A stretch of 64,000 nucleotides of DNA from NCBI GenBank assembly GCA_014647935.1, contig BMQD01000012.1, positions 124,001 through 188,000 on the forward strand, given 5' to 3'. Shown piece by piece: positions 9,201 through 15,473 of this stretch. The notes below the pieces were generated by a model. That model was not told the origin of the DNA. It worked only from the letters and a program-made list of their open reading frames with translations, and made no database searches. Both the position numbers and the translations under genes were made by a program. Origin of the DNA: Planomonospora parontospora. Its GTDB lineage: Bacteria > Actinomycetota > Actinomycetes > Streptosporangiales > Streptosporangiaceae. Within the stretch, counting starts at the first letter, position 1; each line of letters opens with the position of its first letter.

Positions 9201-9970
9201 AGGTAGGCCGCGTCCCACCAGTCGGCCGACTCCGGCACGTCGGTCTGGTCGCCGAACACCTGCGGCGAGGCCACCGGCAGGTCGGCGTACCAGTCGTAGA
9301 ACGACAGCATCGTGCCGCCGATCAGCGACACGAACCGGGCGCCGGAGGCGTGCGAGACCATCGACATCGCCGGGATGGGGGAGAACCCGGCGACCCGGTC
9401 GGGACCGTAGGCCTTGATCGTGTGCACGTGCGCGGCCGCGATGATCTCGGTCGCCTCGTCCCAGGTGACGCGCACCAGGCCGCCCTTGCCGCGCGCCGCC
9501 TGGTAGCGGCGCCGCTTGTCCGGATCGGTGGTGATCTCCGCCCAGGCCGCCACCGGGTCGCCGAGGCGCGCCCTGGCCTCCCGGTACATCTCCACCAGCA
9601 CGCCGCGGGCGTACGGGAAGCGCACCCGGGTGGGGGAGTAGGTGTACCAGGAGAACGCCGCGCCGCGCGGGCAGCCGCGCGGCTCGTACTCCGGCCGGTC
9701 GCCCCCGACGCTGGGATAGTCGGTCTGCTGCGACTCCCAGGTGATGATGCCGTCCTTGACGTACACCTTCCACGAGCACGACCCGGTGCAGTTCACCCCG
9801 TGCGTGGAGCGCACCACCTTGTCGTGGCTCCACCGGTCACGGTAGAACGCGTCCGCCGCCCGGCCACCGATCTGGTGCAGCGTCCGCAGGTCGTCGGAGA
9901 CCGTCCCGGCGCGCAGATGCCGGCCCAGCCGCAGCAGCGCGTCGTCGACCGGCCCGTCCATGCCCGCCAT
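6236..9970 (-). CDS. narG: Respiratory nitrate reductase alpha subunit (Mo-bisMGD)
   Basis: A 1244-residue catalytic subunit that reduces nitrate to nitrite at a molybdenum bis-MGD centre. The N-terminal HGVNCTGSC (about residues 57-65), with a further Cys in PRGCPRGAAFSW, is the His/Cys-coordinated 4Fe-4S site of NarG. Other family blocks include GGTMLSFYDWYADLP and GAGTNHWFHSDT. The C-terminal molybdopterin-dinucleotide domain contains LTPHSKWSIHSEYQDN. The length matches the family (about 1240). The ATG at 9970 has a strong AGGAAGAGG ribosome site. Upstream lie two tandem DosR-type boxes, so induction by low oxygen or NO is likely. Confidence 0.97.
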   Translation of the reverse strand: MAGMDGPVDDALLRLGRHLRAGTVSDDLRTLHQIGGRAADAFYRDRWSHDKVVRSTHGVNCTGSCSWKVYVKDGIITWESQQTDYPSVGGDRPEYEPRGCPRGAAFSWYTYSPTRVRFPYARGVLVEMYREARARLGDPVAAWAEITTDPDKRRRYQAARGKGGLVRVTWDEATEIIAAAHVHTIKAYGPDRVAGFSPIPAMSMVSHASGARFVSLIGGTMLSFYDWYADLPVASPQVFGDQTDVPESADWWDAAYLMLWGSNVPVTRTPDAHYMTEARYRGQKVVVVTPDYSDATKFADEWLAPHPGTDGALAMAMGHVILKEFFVDRQVPYFTDYVKRHSDLPFLVTLAEREGGGYVPGKFLTAADLGESGEEAAFKTVLLDAATGEPVVPNGSLGFRYSEQGQGRWNLDLQGVDPLLSLHGGRNATVLLPRFDQAGDGAGGTGGVLRRGVPVREVAGRLVTTVFDLMLAQYGVARPGGSSRAGGAEPGTDGERHWPASYDDASAPYTPAWQEAITGVPAAKAVKIAREFARNAEESRGRSMIIMGAGTNHWFHSDTIYRSFLALTTLTGCQGVNGGGWAHYVGQEKCRPVTGWAHMAFGTDWSRPPRQMIGTAYWYLHTDQWRYDTYSAGTVSSPLGGGAFTGKATADLLSASARMGWMPSYPTFDRNPLELAEEAAASGQEAGPYIASQVAAGGLGFACEDPDSPANWPRVLTVWRANLLGSSAKGNEYFLRHLLGADSSLRAAEAEPEHRPGDVRWHPEAPQGKLDLLLSLDFRMTSTTLFSDIVLPAATWYEKHDLSSTDMHPFVHAFSPAIDPPWQTRTDFAAFASIAEAFSTLAATHLGVRKDVVAVPLLHDTPDEFATPGGVVRDWRAEGRTPVPGRDFPKITVVERDYGAIAQKMAALGPLMEKLGATTKGLTYDVSGEIERLGRMNGTVRGGVADGRPSLARDTHMCETILALSGTTNGHLAAQGFATLGRRTGTSFDGLADEHKQITFADTQARPVPVTTSPEWSGSETGGRRYSAFTINVEHRKPWHTLTGRQHFFLDHDWIHEAGEALPVYRPPLNMTALFGEPGIGSAGQEGADGIADGITVRYLTPHSKWSIHSEYQDNLLMLTLSRGGPTIWMSPADATRAKIRDNDWVEAVNRNGVVVARAIVSHRMPAGTVYMYHAQERVVDVPKSETSGRRGGIHNSLTRLMIKPTHLIGGYAQLSFAFNYLGPTGNQRDEVTVIRRRNQEVDY

Positions 9971-10312
9971 ATGTGATCCTCTTCCTCTCGTCACAGACCG
10001 CACATCCCCGGAATGCCCGCTCTCATGACCATCCATCTTGATCATTTTTTGGCTGTGCGTCCCCGGGAGGGAAGCGGCCGGCTCCGGCTGCGGGGTCCGT
10101 GCCGGGTCCCCGCCGCCCCGAGCGTGCCCCGGAGCGCCGCCCCTCATCCTCCCGACAGGGCATATCCCGGCCTCAGGGTCTTTAGTCCCGCAGGTCAGGC
10201 CCAAAGACCCAAAGATCTACGCAAACACCCCTCGGGAGATCCGAAGCAGCACGGAACCGCGCGCGACGGCCGGACCGCGGACGACGGGCCGGGATGCGGG
10301 GACCGGCCGCGC
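9971..10312. promoter_or_regulatory. narG promoter region with two tandem DosR-type boxes
   Basis: This 340-base gap holds no gene. Positions 10176-10189 read GGGTCTTTAGTCCC, one base from the DosR/DevR consensus GGGACTWWAGTCCC. Positions 10197-10210 read AGGCCCAAAGACCC, about 12 of 14 matches to GGGAC-N4-GNCCC. The two sites are 21 bp apart, two helical turns, as expected for cooperative binding. They lie about 210 bases before the narG start. An AT-rich patch (ATCATTTTTTGG) near 10040 may be part of the promoter. Confidence 0.65.
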
Positions 10313-10750
10313 TCAGGTCGCCGGCAGCGCCGCGGCCAGCAGCACCACGCCGGCCGACCCCACCAGCGCCGTCACCGCCATGGCACGCGCCAGGGCGGGT
10401 CGCCCGCCGCCCGTGGCCCACCCGTGCAGGCCCGCCGCGGCCATGACCGCGCAGAACAGCACCAGCTTGGCGGCCAGGATCCGCCCGTAGCCGGGCTCGG
10501 CCAGCGACGCCCACGTGACGCCCTTGCGCCAGGCCAGCGCCACCCCCGTGCCGAGCTGCACCGGCAGGAACACCGCGCCGGTGAACAACCCGAAGCGCCG
10601 GCCCACCGCGCGCATCACCCCGGCGCGCCGCTCACCGTCCAGCAGCCGCCGGGCCAGCGGCAGCACCACCAGCGACACCGTCAGCTGCCCGCCCACCCAC
10701 AACGCCGCCGACAACACGTGCGCGAACCGCACCACCGTCCACCAGGTCAC
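10313..10750 (-). CDS. CopD-like four-TM membrane protein
   Basis: 145 residues with four hydrophobic segments. The first is RFAHVLSAALWVGGQLTVSLVVLP and the last VTALVGSAGVVLLAAALP. The His in the first helix followed by ALWVGG is typical of the CopD/YebZ-type copper resistance family and its relatives. Its ATG overlaps the stop of the copper nitrite reductase gene (ATGA), so the two are translated together. A role in copper delivery or in the membrane assembly of that enzyme is plausible but inferred from context. Confidence 0.7.
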   Translation of the reverse strand: MTWWTVVRFAHVLSAALWVGGQLTVSLVVLPLARRLLDGERRAGVMRAVGRRFGLFTGAVFLPVQLGTGVALAWRKGVTWASLAEPGYGRILAAKLVLFCAVMAAAGLHGWATGGGRPALARAMAVTALVGSAGVVLLAAALPAT

Positions 10751-13437
10751 CGCGCACCCACCTCGAACAGGCCGTGCGCGCCACCCTCGGCCCGGTGCAT
10801 CGTGTGGTCGACCACCGGATAGGCACCCGCCTCGGGGAAGACCAGTTCGGCGAACCCCCCCTGAGCCGGCGCCAGGTCCAGCACCTGCGCACCACCCGCA
10901 TCACCGGCCCGCAGCAGGTAGGCGCCCTCCTTGTAGACGGTGTCGAACGGCGCCCCCACCACGTGCAGCGCCGTACCCGAGCCCGGCCCCGCCGCCACCG
11001 CCCAGATCCGCACCCGCTCACCGGCCCTGGCCTCCAGCGGAGCGTGGTCGTAGCCGGCCGCGGTGCCGTTGAACATCCACCCGTCGGGCCGCCCTTCACG
11101 CAACTTGACGACCTGGGCGTCACCCCCCGGCTCACCCAGGTACAGCTCACCCTGGACCAGCAGGTACTCGCGGTCCACCCGCGCCAGATCCGGCGGGTCG
11201 ATGACCACCGCCCCGTACATGCCCGAAGCGATGTGCTGGGTCATCGGCATGGTCGAGCAGTGGTACAGCCACGCCCCGGCGAAACCCGCCCGGAACCGGT
11301 AGGTCAGCCGCTCACCCGGCTGGATCGTGCGCATCACCTCATCGGGGGCGTTCGCCCCGGCGTGGAAGTCGATGCCGTGCCCCATGGTGCCGCCGTTGAC
11401 GAACGTCACCGTGAACACGTCCCCGACCTTCCCGCGCAACACCGGCCCGGGCACGGTCCCGTTGAACGTCCACATCCGCTGCCGCACCCCGGGGGCGACC
11501 TCCAGCACCGCGCGGTCGTCCACCCGGATCTCCACCTCGTGCTCGGCGCCGCCGGGCGCGGGCTTCAGCGCCGCGTCGTACGGCCTCCATCCGGGCGACA
11601 TCGCCGCCCCCAGGTCCAGGCCCGTACCCGCGGCGCCCGCACCGGCCCGCGTGCCGTCCGCCGCGCCGTGCGCGCCGTGCCCCGCCCCCGCGCCGCCGGC
11701 GGTGTCCCCGGCCGTGCCCCTACCGGAGCCGGCGAGCGCGCCCACCGGCACGATCCGCATCGTCATGCCCGCGGCACGGTGCCCGGCCACGGTGCACCAG
11801 CCCTCGACCTGCCCGCCGAGCGGCGCCAGCGTCAGCACGGCGCTCTGCCCGGCCGCCAGCATCGGGGTGCGCTCCCCGCTCGCCAGCCGCAGATCGTGCC
11901 GCTGGGCGTCGGTGTTGGTGACGCGCAGCGTCAGCACGGTACCGGGCGCCGCCTCGATCACCGCAGGCCGCACCCGCATCCCCGACAGCGTCACCTCGAC
12001 CGTCTTGGCGCCGGTCGCGGCCATCACAGGACCGGCTCCCGTAGAGCCGGTGACGGCCACGACCACCGCGGCGGCCGTCAGCACGCACCCGGCGACCACC
12101 CCGGCCAGCGCGGGGGAGAGGACCGGCCGGCCCGCCCCGCCCCGCCCACCGGCCGGCCCACCGCCTTCATGCCCGCCGCTCGCCCGCTCGGCCGAAGCGG
12201 CCCGCACCAGCGCCACCACGGCCAGCACGACGAACACCGCCACCGCCGCCAGCACCAGCGCCCAGCCCAGCACCGCCAGCGGCCGCGGCACCGGCAACGC
12301 CAGCAGCACCACCCCGGCGTTGAACGCCGCCAGCCGCGCCACCCAGCCCCGCTCCAGCAGCGCCGCGTTCTCCTTGAACCGGACCGGGCCGCCGCCCAGC
12401 ACCGCCGGCAGCAGATGCAGCAGCGACCCCAGCAGCACCTGACCTGCGAACCCGGCCACCACCAGCGGCAGCAGCGGCTCCAGCCCGGCCGCGACCCCAC
12501 CCGCCGGGCGGGTGGCCACCACCACCACGTCCGCGACCAGCGCCACCTCGAACCACACGACACCGGCGCCCAGCATCCAGGCCGCCCCGGTGTGCGGCCG
12601 GCGCACCCGCACCGCCTCGGCCAGCGGCACCAGCGCCGCCAGCGCCCCGGCCGCGTAAACCACCAGCCCCGCCGCCGCCACCGGCCGCAGATCCGCCGCC
12701 AGCCCCCCCGTCAGCAGCACCAGGCCGGGCACCGCCAGCCGCAGCCCCACCACCGACGCCCGCCGGGTCCGCTCCGGCATGCGCGTGCGCAGCACCGTCG
12801 GCCACAGCGTGAACAACGTGCCCAGCACCGTCAGACCCACCCAGCCCAGCAGGTTCACCTGGGCGTGCGCGGCGTGCAACCGCTCGTGCACCGCGCCGTG
12901 CCCGACGTGCGCGGCCAGCAGAGCGCCCAGTGTGCCGCCTGCCGCCAGTGCCCCGGCCGCGCACACGTACCAGGCGATGACATGGCCGAACCGGCCGGGC
13001 AGCGCCCGCCGCGCCAGCCGCACCAGCGCCGCGGCATGCCACACCACGACCGCCACGACCACCCCCGCCCCGCCGATCGCCACCCCCGCCGGACCGGCCG
13101 CCACGCCGTACAGCACGGCCACCGCCGCGGCGTTCAGCAGCCCGAGCCGGGCCAGGCTCCACCGCGGATCCGGGGTCCGGGCGCGCAGCAGCGCCACCGC
13201 GAAGTGCTCGCTCCAGATCAGGATCGCGGTGCTCACCGCACCCAGCAGGAAGACATGGATCAGCAGCCAGCGCGGCGCCGGCAGCCCGTCACCGGCCACC
13301 GCCACCGCCACCGTCAGCGCCAGCCACCCCACCACCAGCGCATTGGCCCGCAGATGCCAGGGCGCGCGGCGACGCACCGGCCCCGCATGCGGCTCCACCG
13401 GCGGGTCCTTCTCGATACGCACCTCAACCGATGCCAC
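10747..13437 (-). CDS. nirK: Copper nitrite reductase fused to a 12-13 TM domain and a cupredoxin
   Basis: 896 residues in three parts. Residues about 30-425 form 12 hydrophobic helices with conserved His (IHVFLLGAVSTAILIWSEH, HAAHAQVNLLGWVGL, GSLLHLLPAVLG), resembling NnrS or heme-copper oxidase subunit I-like proteins. After a Gly-rich linker and one more helix comes a small cupredoxin with a type-1 copper motif (GWCTVAGHRAAGM). Residues about 600-896 are the two-domain nitrite reductase. MGHGIDFHA supplies a T1 His, the catalytic Asp and a T2 His. YHCSTMPMTQHIASGM supplies a T2 His and the T1 Cys, His and Met, with a Cys-His loop one residue shorter than in Alcaligenes. VVDHTMHRA supplies the last T2 His. 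It reduces nitrite to NO. The built-in cupredoxin may be its own electron donor. Confidence 0.88.
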   Translation of the reverse strand: MASVEVRIEKDPPVEPHAGPVRRRAPWHLRANALVVGWLALTVAVAVAGDGLPAPRWLLIHVFLLGAVSTAILIWSEHFAVALLRARTPDPRWSLARLGLLNAAAVAVLYGVAAGPAGVAIGGAGVVVAVVVWHAAALVRLARRALPGRFGHVIAWYVCAAGALAAGGTLGALLAAHVGHGAVHERLHAAHAQVNLLGWVGLTVLGTLFTLWPTVLRTRMPERTRRASVVGLRLAVPGLVLLTGGLAADLRPVAAAGLVVYAAGALAALVPLAEAVRVRRPHTGAAWMLGAGVVWFEVALVADVVVVATRPAGGVAAGLEPLLPLVVAGFAGQVLLGSLLHLLPAVLGGGPVRFKENAALLERGWVARLAAFNAGVVLLALPVPRPLAVLGWALVLAAVAVFVVLAVVALVRAASAERASGGHEGGGPAGGRGGAGRPVLSPALAGVVAGCVLTAAAVVVAVTGSTGAGPVMAATGAKTVEVTLSGMRVRPAVIEAAPGTVLTLRVTNTDAQRHDLRLASGERTPMLAAGQSAVLTLAPLGGQVEGWCTVAGHRAAGMTMRIVPVGALAGSGRGTAGDTAGGAGAGHGAHGAADGTRAGAGAAGTGLDLGAAMSPGWRPYDAALKPAPGGAEHEVEIRVDDRAVLEVAPGVRQRMWTFNGTVPGPVLRGKVGDVFTVTFVNGGTMGHGIDFHAGANAPDEVMRTIQPGERLTYRFRAGFAGAWLYHCSTMPMTQHIASGMYGAVVIDPPDLARVDREYLLVQGELYLGEPGGDAQVVKLREGRPDGWMFNGTAAGYDHAPLEARAGERVRIWAVAAGPGSGTALHVVGAPFDTVYKEGAYLLRAGDAGGAQVLDLAPAQGGFAELVFPEAGAYPVVDHTMHRAEGGAHGLFEVGAR

Positions 13438-13443
13438 CTCAGG

Positions 13444-13927
13444 TCACCTTCCCATCGAAGCCCGCCGCACCAGCGCGGCGGCACACCCGGCGAACACGAG
13501 CAGAGCGATCCCAGCGAGCAGCCCACCGGCCACCCGCACCGCCTCGGCGGCCGCCAGATCCCCGGCGACGCGCACCGCCACCGGCACATACAGCACCGGC
13601 CGGTACGGCAGGCCCACCCGCAAGCACGGCCGGCAGGATCACCGGCGCGTGCGCGAACACGCGAACACCATCGACACGACGAAACCCAGGAACAGCGCGT
13701 GCAGCGCCGCGTCGTACAGGTACTCACCTGCGGCCGGCCCGGTGGCCGCCCACGGGGCTCCGGTGACCGCCGGCCACCCGTACCCGGCCAGCAGGCACGC
13801 CGCCGCATACCGCGTACAGGCCGGCGAGCAGGGCGGCAGCGGCACCGGCCAGCATCGCAAGCCGCCCGGCGGCCGGACGGAACGCCTCCCACGCTATGCG
13901 GCGGTGACCGGCCGGCCCTGGGCTCAA
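13444..13927 (-). pseudogene. Decayed membrane-protein gene at the head of the nirK operon
   Basis: Three reading frames join into one hydrophobic protein. The first (ATG 13927) reads IAWEAFRPAAGRLAMLAG and LLAGLYA. The second reads YAAACLLAGYGWPAVTG and EYLYDAALHALFLGFVVSM. After that the coding sense resumes as HAPVILPAVL and then PYRPVLYVPVAVRVAG. The breaks look like one extra G near 13810, an 8-base tandem duplication (TGTTCGCG) near 13660 and one extra T near 13622. The remnant ends nine bases before the nirK start. The intact gene would be a His-containing membrane protein linked to nitrite reduction. Its family is not recognised with certainty. Sequencing error cannot be excluded for the two single-base changes. 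Confidence 0.7.
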
Positions 13928-13941
13928 AGGCCGTCACCACA

Positions 13942-14006
13942 GGGACCAAAGTCCCGTTCCATCCCGTTACGGGACTTTCAGCCCGCCGATCAGGGGCCTG
14001 TGCCCC
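13942..14006. promoter_or_regulatory. Three DosR-type palindromes between nirK operon and a small membrane gene
   Basis: 13942-13955 is GGGACCAAAGTCCC, a perfect GGGAC-N4-GTCCC palindrome. 13971-13984 is GGGACTTTCAGCCC, one base off. 13993-14006 is GGGGCCTGTGCCCC, a weaker relative. They lie between two divergent units, the nirK operon on the minus strand and the 168-aa membrane protein on the plus strand, so one set may serve both. The motif matches the DosR/DevR hypoxia/NO regulator. Binding is inferred. Confidence 0.75.
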
Positions 14007-14092
14007 TTCAGGCGGACCCGTCCGCGACCGAAGGCTCATAGGGAGGCGATCCCGGACCGCGGGCCCGCCGCTGCGCCCGAAGGAGAAGACGC

Positions 14093-14599
14093 ATGAACGA
14101 CCTGCGCGGACCGGCCACGGCACTGGTGGGTGCCGTCGGCGCCGCCGCACTGACGGCCGGCGCCGTCATGACGGCCCGCGGCCTGCAGGGCAGGGGCGAG
14201 ATCCGCGACGAACTGATCCGCCAGAAGATCACCTTCCCCGGCAAGGGACTACCGCGGCAACTGGCCGCCCAGGCCGGCCGGCGGGTGGAGACCGGGCCGC
14301 AGGCACGCGCGTTCGCCGACGTGATCGGCGGCAACGTCCGCCAGGCCACCCAGGGCCGCACCTACTCCGAGGTCAGCGCCGACCTGCACGCCGCCGGCGG
14401 CCAGGACGAGACCCTCGGCGCGCTGCGCCAGACCGCGTTCATGGGCGAGACGCTGCGCGCCTCGCTGATGACCGCCTACCAGGCCTGGCAGCTCACCTCC
14501 CTGACCGTCGGCCTGGGCGTGGTCCTCATGGGCGTCGGCGCCGCCTTCATCACCGTCAGCGCGGCGCTGCGCCCGGCAGGCGGGCCGTCCGGCGGCTGA
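14093..14599 (+). CDS. Small conserved two-TM protein of the DosR-box cluster
   Basis: 168 residues. One helix lies at the N-terminus (TALVGAVGAAALTAGAVM). A soluble middle part (ELIRQKITFPGKGLP, TYSEVSADLHAAGGQDETLG) follows, and a second helix lies near the C-terminus (TVGLGVVLMGVGAAFITV). I know similar actinomycete proteins only as uncharacterised membrane proteins, and I assign no reaction. The strong palindromes 90-150 bases upstream place it in the same low-oxygen response as nirK. It is followed by a hairpin. Confidence 0.8.
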   Translation: MNDLRGPATALVGAVGAAALTAGAVMTARGLQGRGEIRDELIRQKITFPGKGLPRQLAAQAGRRVETGPQARAFADVIGGNVRQATQGRTYSEVSADLHAAGGQDETLGALRQTAFMGETLRASLMTAYQAWQLTSLTVGLGVVLMGVGAAFITVSAALRPAGGPSGG

Positions 14600-14635
14600 C
14601 CGCCCCCGCCCGCCCCGGCAGGGCCGGGCCGGACC

Positions 14636-14670
14636 GCAGGGGCCGGGCGCAACCCGCATCCGGCCCCTGC
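14636..14670. terminator. Hairpin after the small membrane gene
   Basis: Inverted repeat 14636-14646 with 14660-14670 (11 bp, GCAGGGGCCGG type, 13-base loop). It lies 37 bases after the stop and before the convergent PPOX-like gene. Confidence 0.65.
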
Positions 14671-14848
14671 CACGGTGACCCGCACCAACCTGATCGACCT
14701 GCCCGACATCGCCCACCTGGTCTGCGAACGCGGCGTCCTGCTGTGGAGCGTGTTCCTGCTCATCGGTGACCTGGCGGAACTGCGGGGCGCCAGGCCCATG
14801 GGGGAGGGGACCGGAACGGCGTCCGGTCGCATCCGGCGGCGGCGCCGC

Positions 14849-15262
14849 TCAGTCCCGCTGATCGATGCGGCGGCCCGACACCTGCTCGGTGGCGATGACG
14901 ATGAAGTGGTCACGCGTCCCCGGCGCCCACGGCGTCAGCGGCAGCCCGGCCAGCCGGGCGGCCTCGGCCGGGTCCTCCACCGCCCGCGCGTGTCCCACCA
15001 CCGTCACCGACCACCCGGTGCGCGCGGCCGGATCGAACTCGTCGACCTCGAAGGCCACCACGGTCCGGCGCGTGGCGGCGGCCAGCTTGGAGCCGGCCGT
15101 CGTACGGATGACGATGTCCTCCCCGTCGAGGCAGAAATTCACCGGCTGCACCGCCGGCAGGGCACGGTCGGTGAAGACGATCCGCCCGATCGGGCATGAG
15201 CCCAGCAGGCTCATGCACTCCTGGTAGGAGAGCACCTGCAGGCCGGCCGAGTCGAGTCTCAT
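14849..15262 (-). CDS. Pyridoxamine 5'-phosphate oxidase-fold flavin-type protein
   Basis: 137 residues covering a split-barrel PPOX-like domain. The motifs PIGRIVFTDRALPAVQPVNF, IRTTAGSKLAAATR, VVAFEVDEFD and GWSVTVVGHA are typical of the family. Members bind FMN, heme or F420; which one this protein uses is not evident. Single-domain PPOX proteins with this GSKL/AFEVDE pattern are common in actinobacterial DosR regulons. A perfect DosR-type box ends 37 bases before the ATG, and the ATG has a GGGGG ribosome site. Confidence 0.88.
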   Translation of the reverse strand: MRLDSAGLQVLSYQECMSLLGSCPIGRIVFTDRALPAVQPVNFCLDGEDIVIRTTAGSKLAAATRRTVVAFEVDEFDPAARTGWSVTVVGHARAVEDPAEAARLAGLPLTPWAPGTRDHFIVIATEQVSGRRIDQRD

Positions 15263-15298
15263 GCCCCCAGCCTGCCAGACCGCCCACCTGCGAGTTCA

Positions 15299-15312
15299 GG
15301 GACGAAAGTCCC
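15299..15312. promoter_or_regulatory. Perfect DosR-type box between PPOX gene and phosphoketolase
   Basis: GGGACGAAAGTCCC is a perfect GGGAC-N4-GTCCC palindrome. It is 37 bases upstream of the PPOX-fold gene on the minus strand and about 160 bases upstream of the divergent phosphoketolase start. It most likely drives the first and may also affect the second. Confidence 0.75.
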
Positions 15313-15409
15313 TTCGTCACCGCCGGACGACCCCGACCGCACCGCACCCGGGCAGGACGCCGAGCCCGTACGGCCCACCGCGCACCGACCAGGCCGGCCG
15401 GGCCGAACG

Positions 15410-15451
15410 CCCTTGATCACACAAGGACCTTGTGCCCTAGATGATCAAGGG
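15410..15451. promoter_or_regulatory. Nested inverted repeats just upstream of phosphoketolase
   Basis: An outer 10-bp repeat, CCCTTGATCA (15410-15419) and TGATCAAGGG (15442-15451), encloses an inner perfect repeat CACAAGG-A-CCTTGTG (15420-15434). The structure ends 22 bases before the preferred phosphoketolase ATG and would place a strong hairpin in the mRNA leader if transcription starts upstream. Part of the inner repeat (AGGACCTTGTGCCC) also resembles a weak DosR box. It may be an operator, a leader hairpin or both. Confidence 0.55.
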
Positions 15452-15473
15452 AAAAGCGGGAACCGTCATCCCC

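Noticed and set aside
6350-9976. A 1208-residue open frame on the plus strand opposite narG
   Set aside because: It is a GC-bias mirror of narG. Its composition is Arg/Gly/His/Val-rich with no family motif, while the minus strand encodes a complete NarG.
10774-14769. A 1331-residue open frame opposite nirK
   Set aside because: Low-complexity Arg/Pro/His sequence antisense to a protein with all copper ligands; no motif of its own.
14675-14848. GTG-started plus-strand frame with a hydrophobic stretch (GVLLWSVFLLIGDLAELRG)
   Set aside because: It lies just after a terminator, lacks a good ribosome site and its continuation becomes antisense to the PPOX gene. A tiny membrane protein is possible but unsupported.
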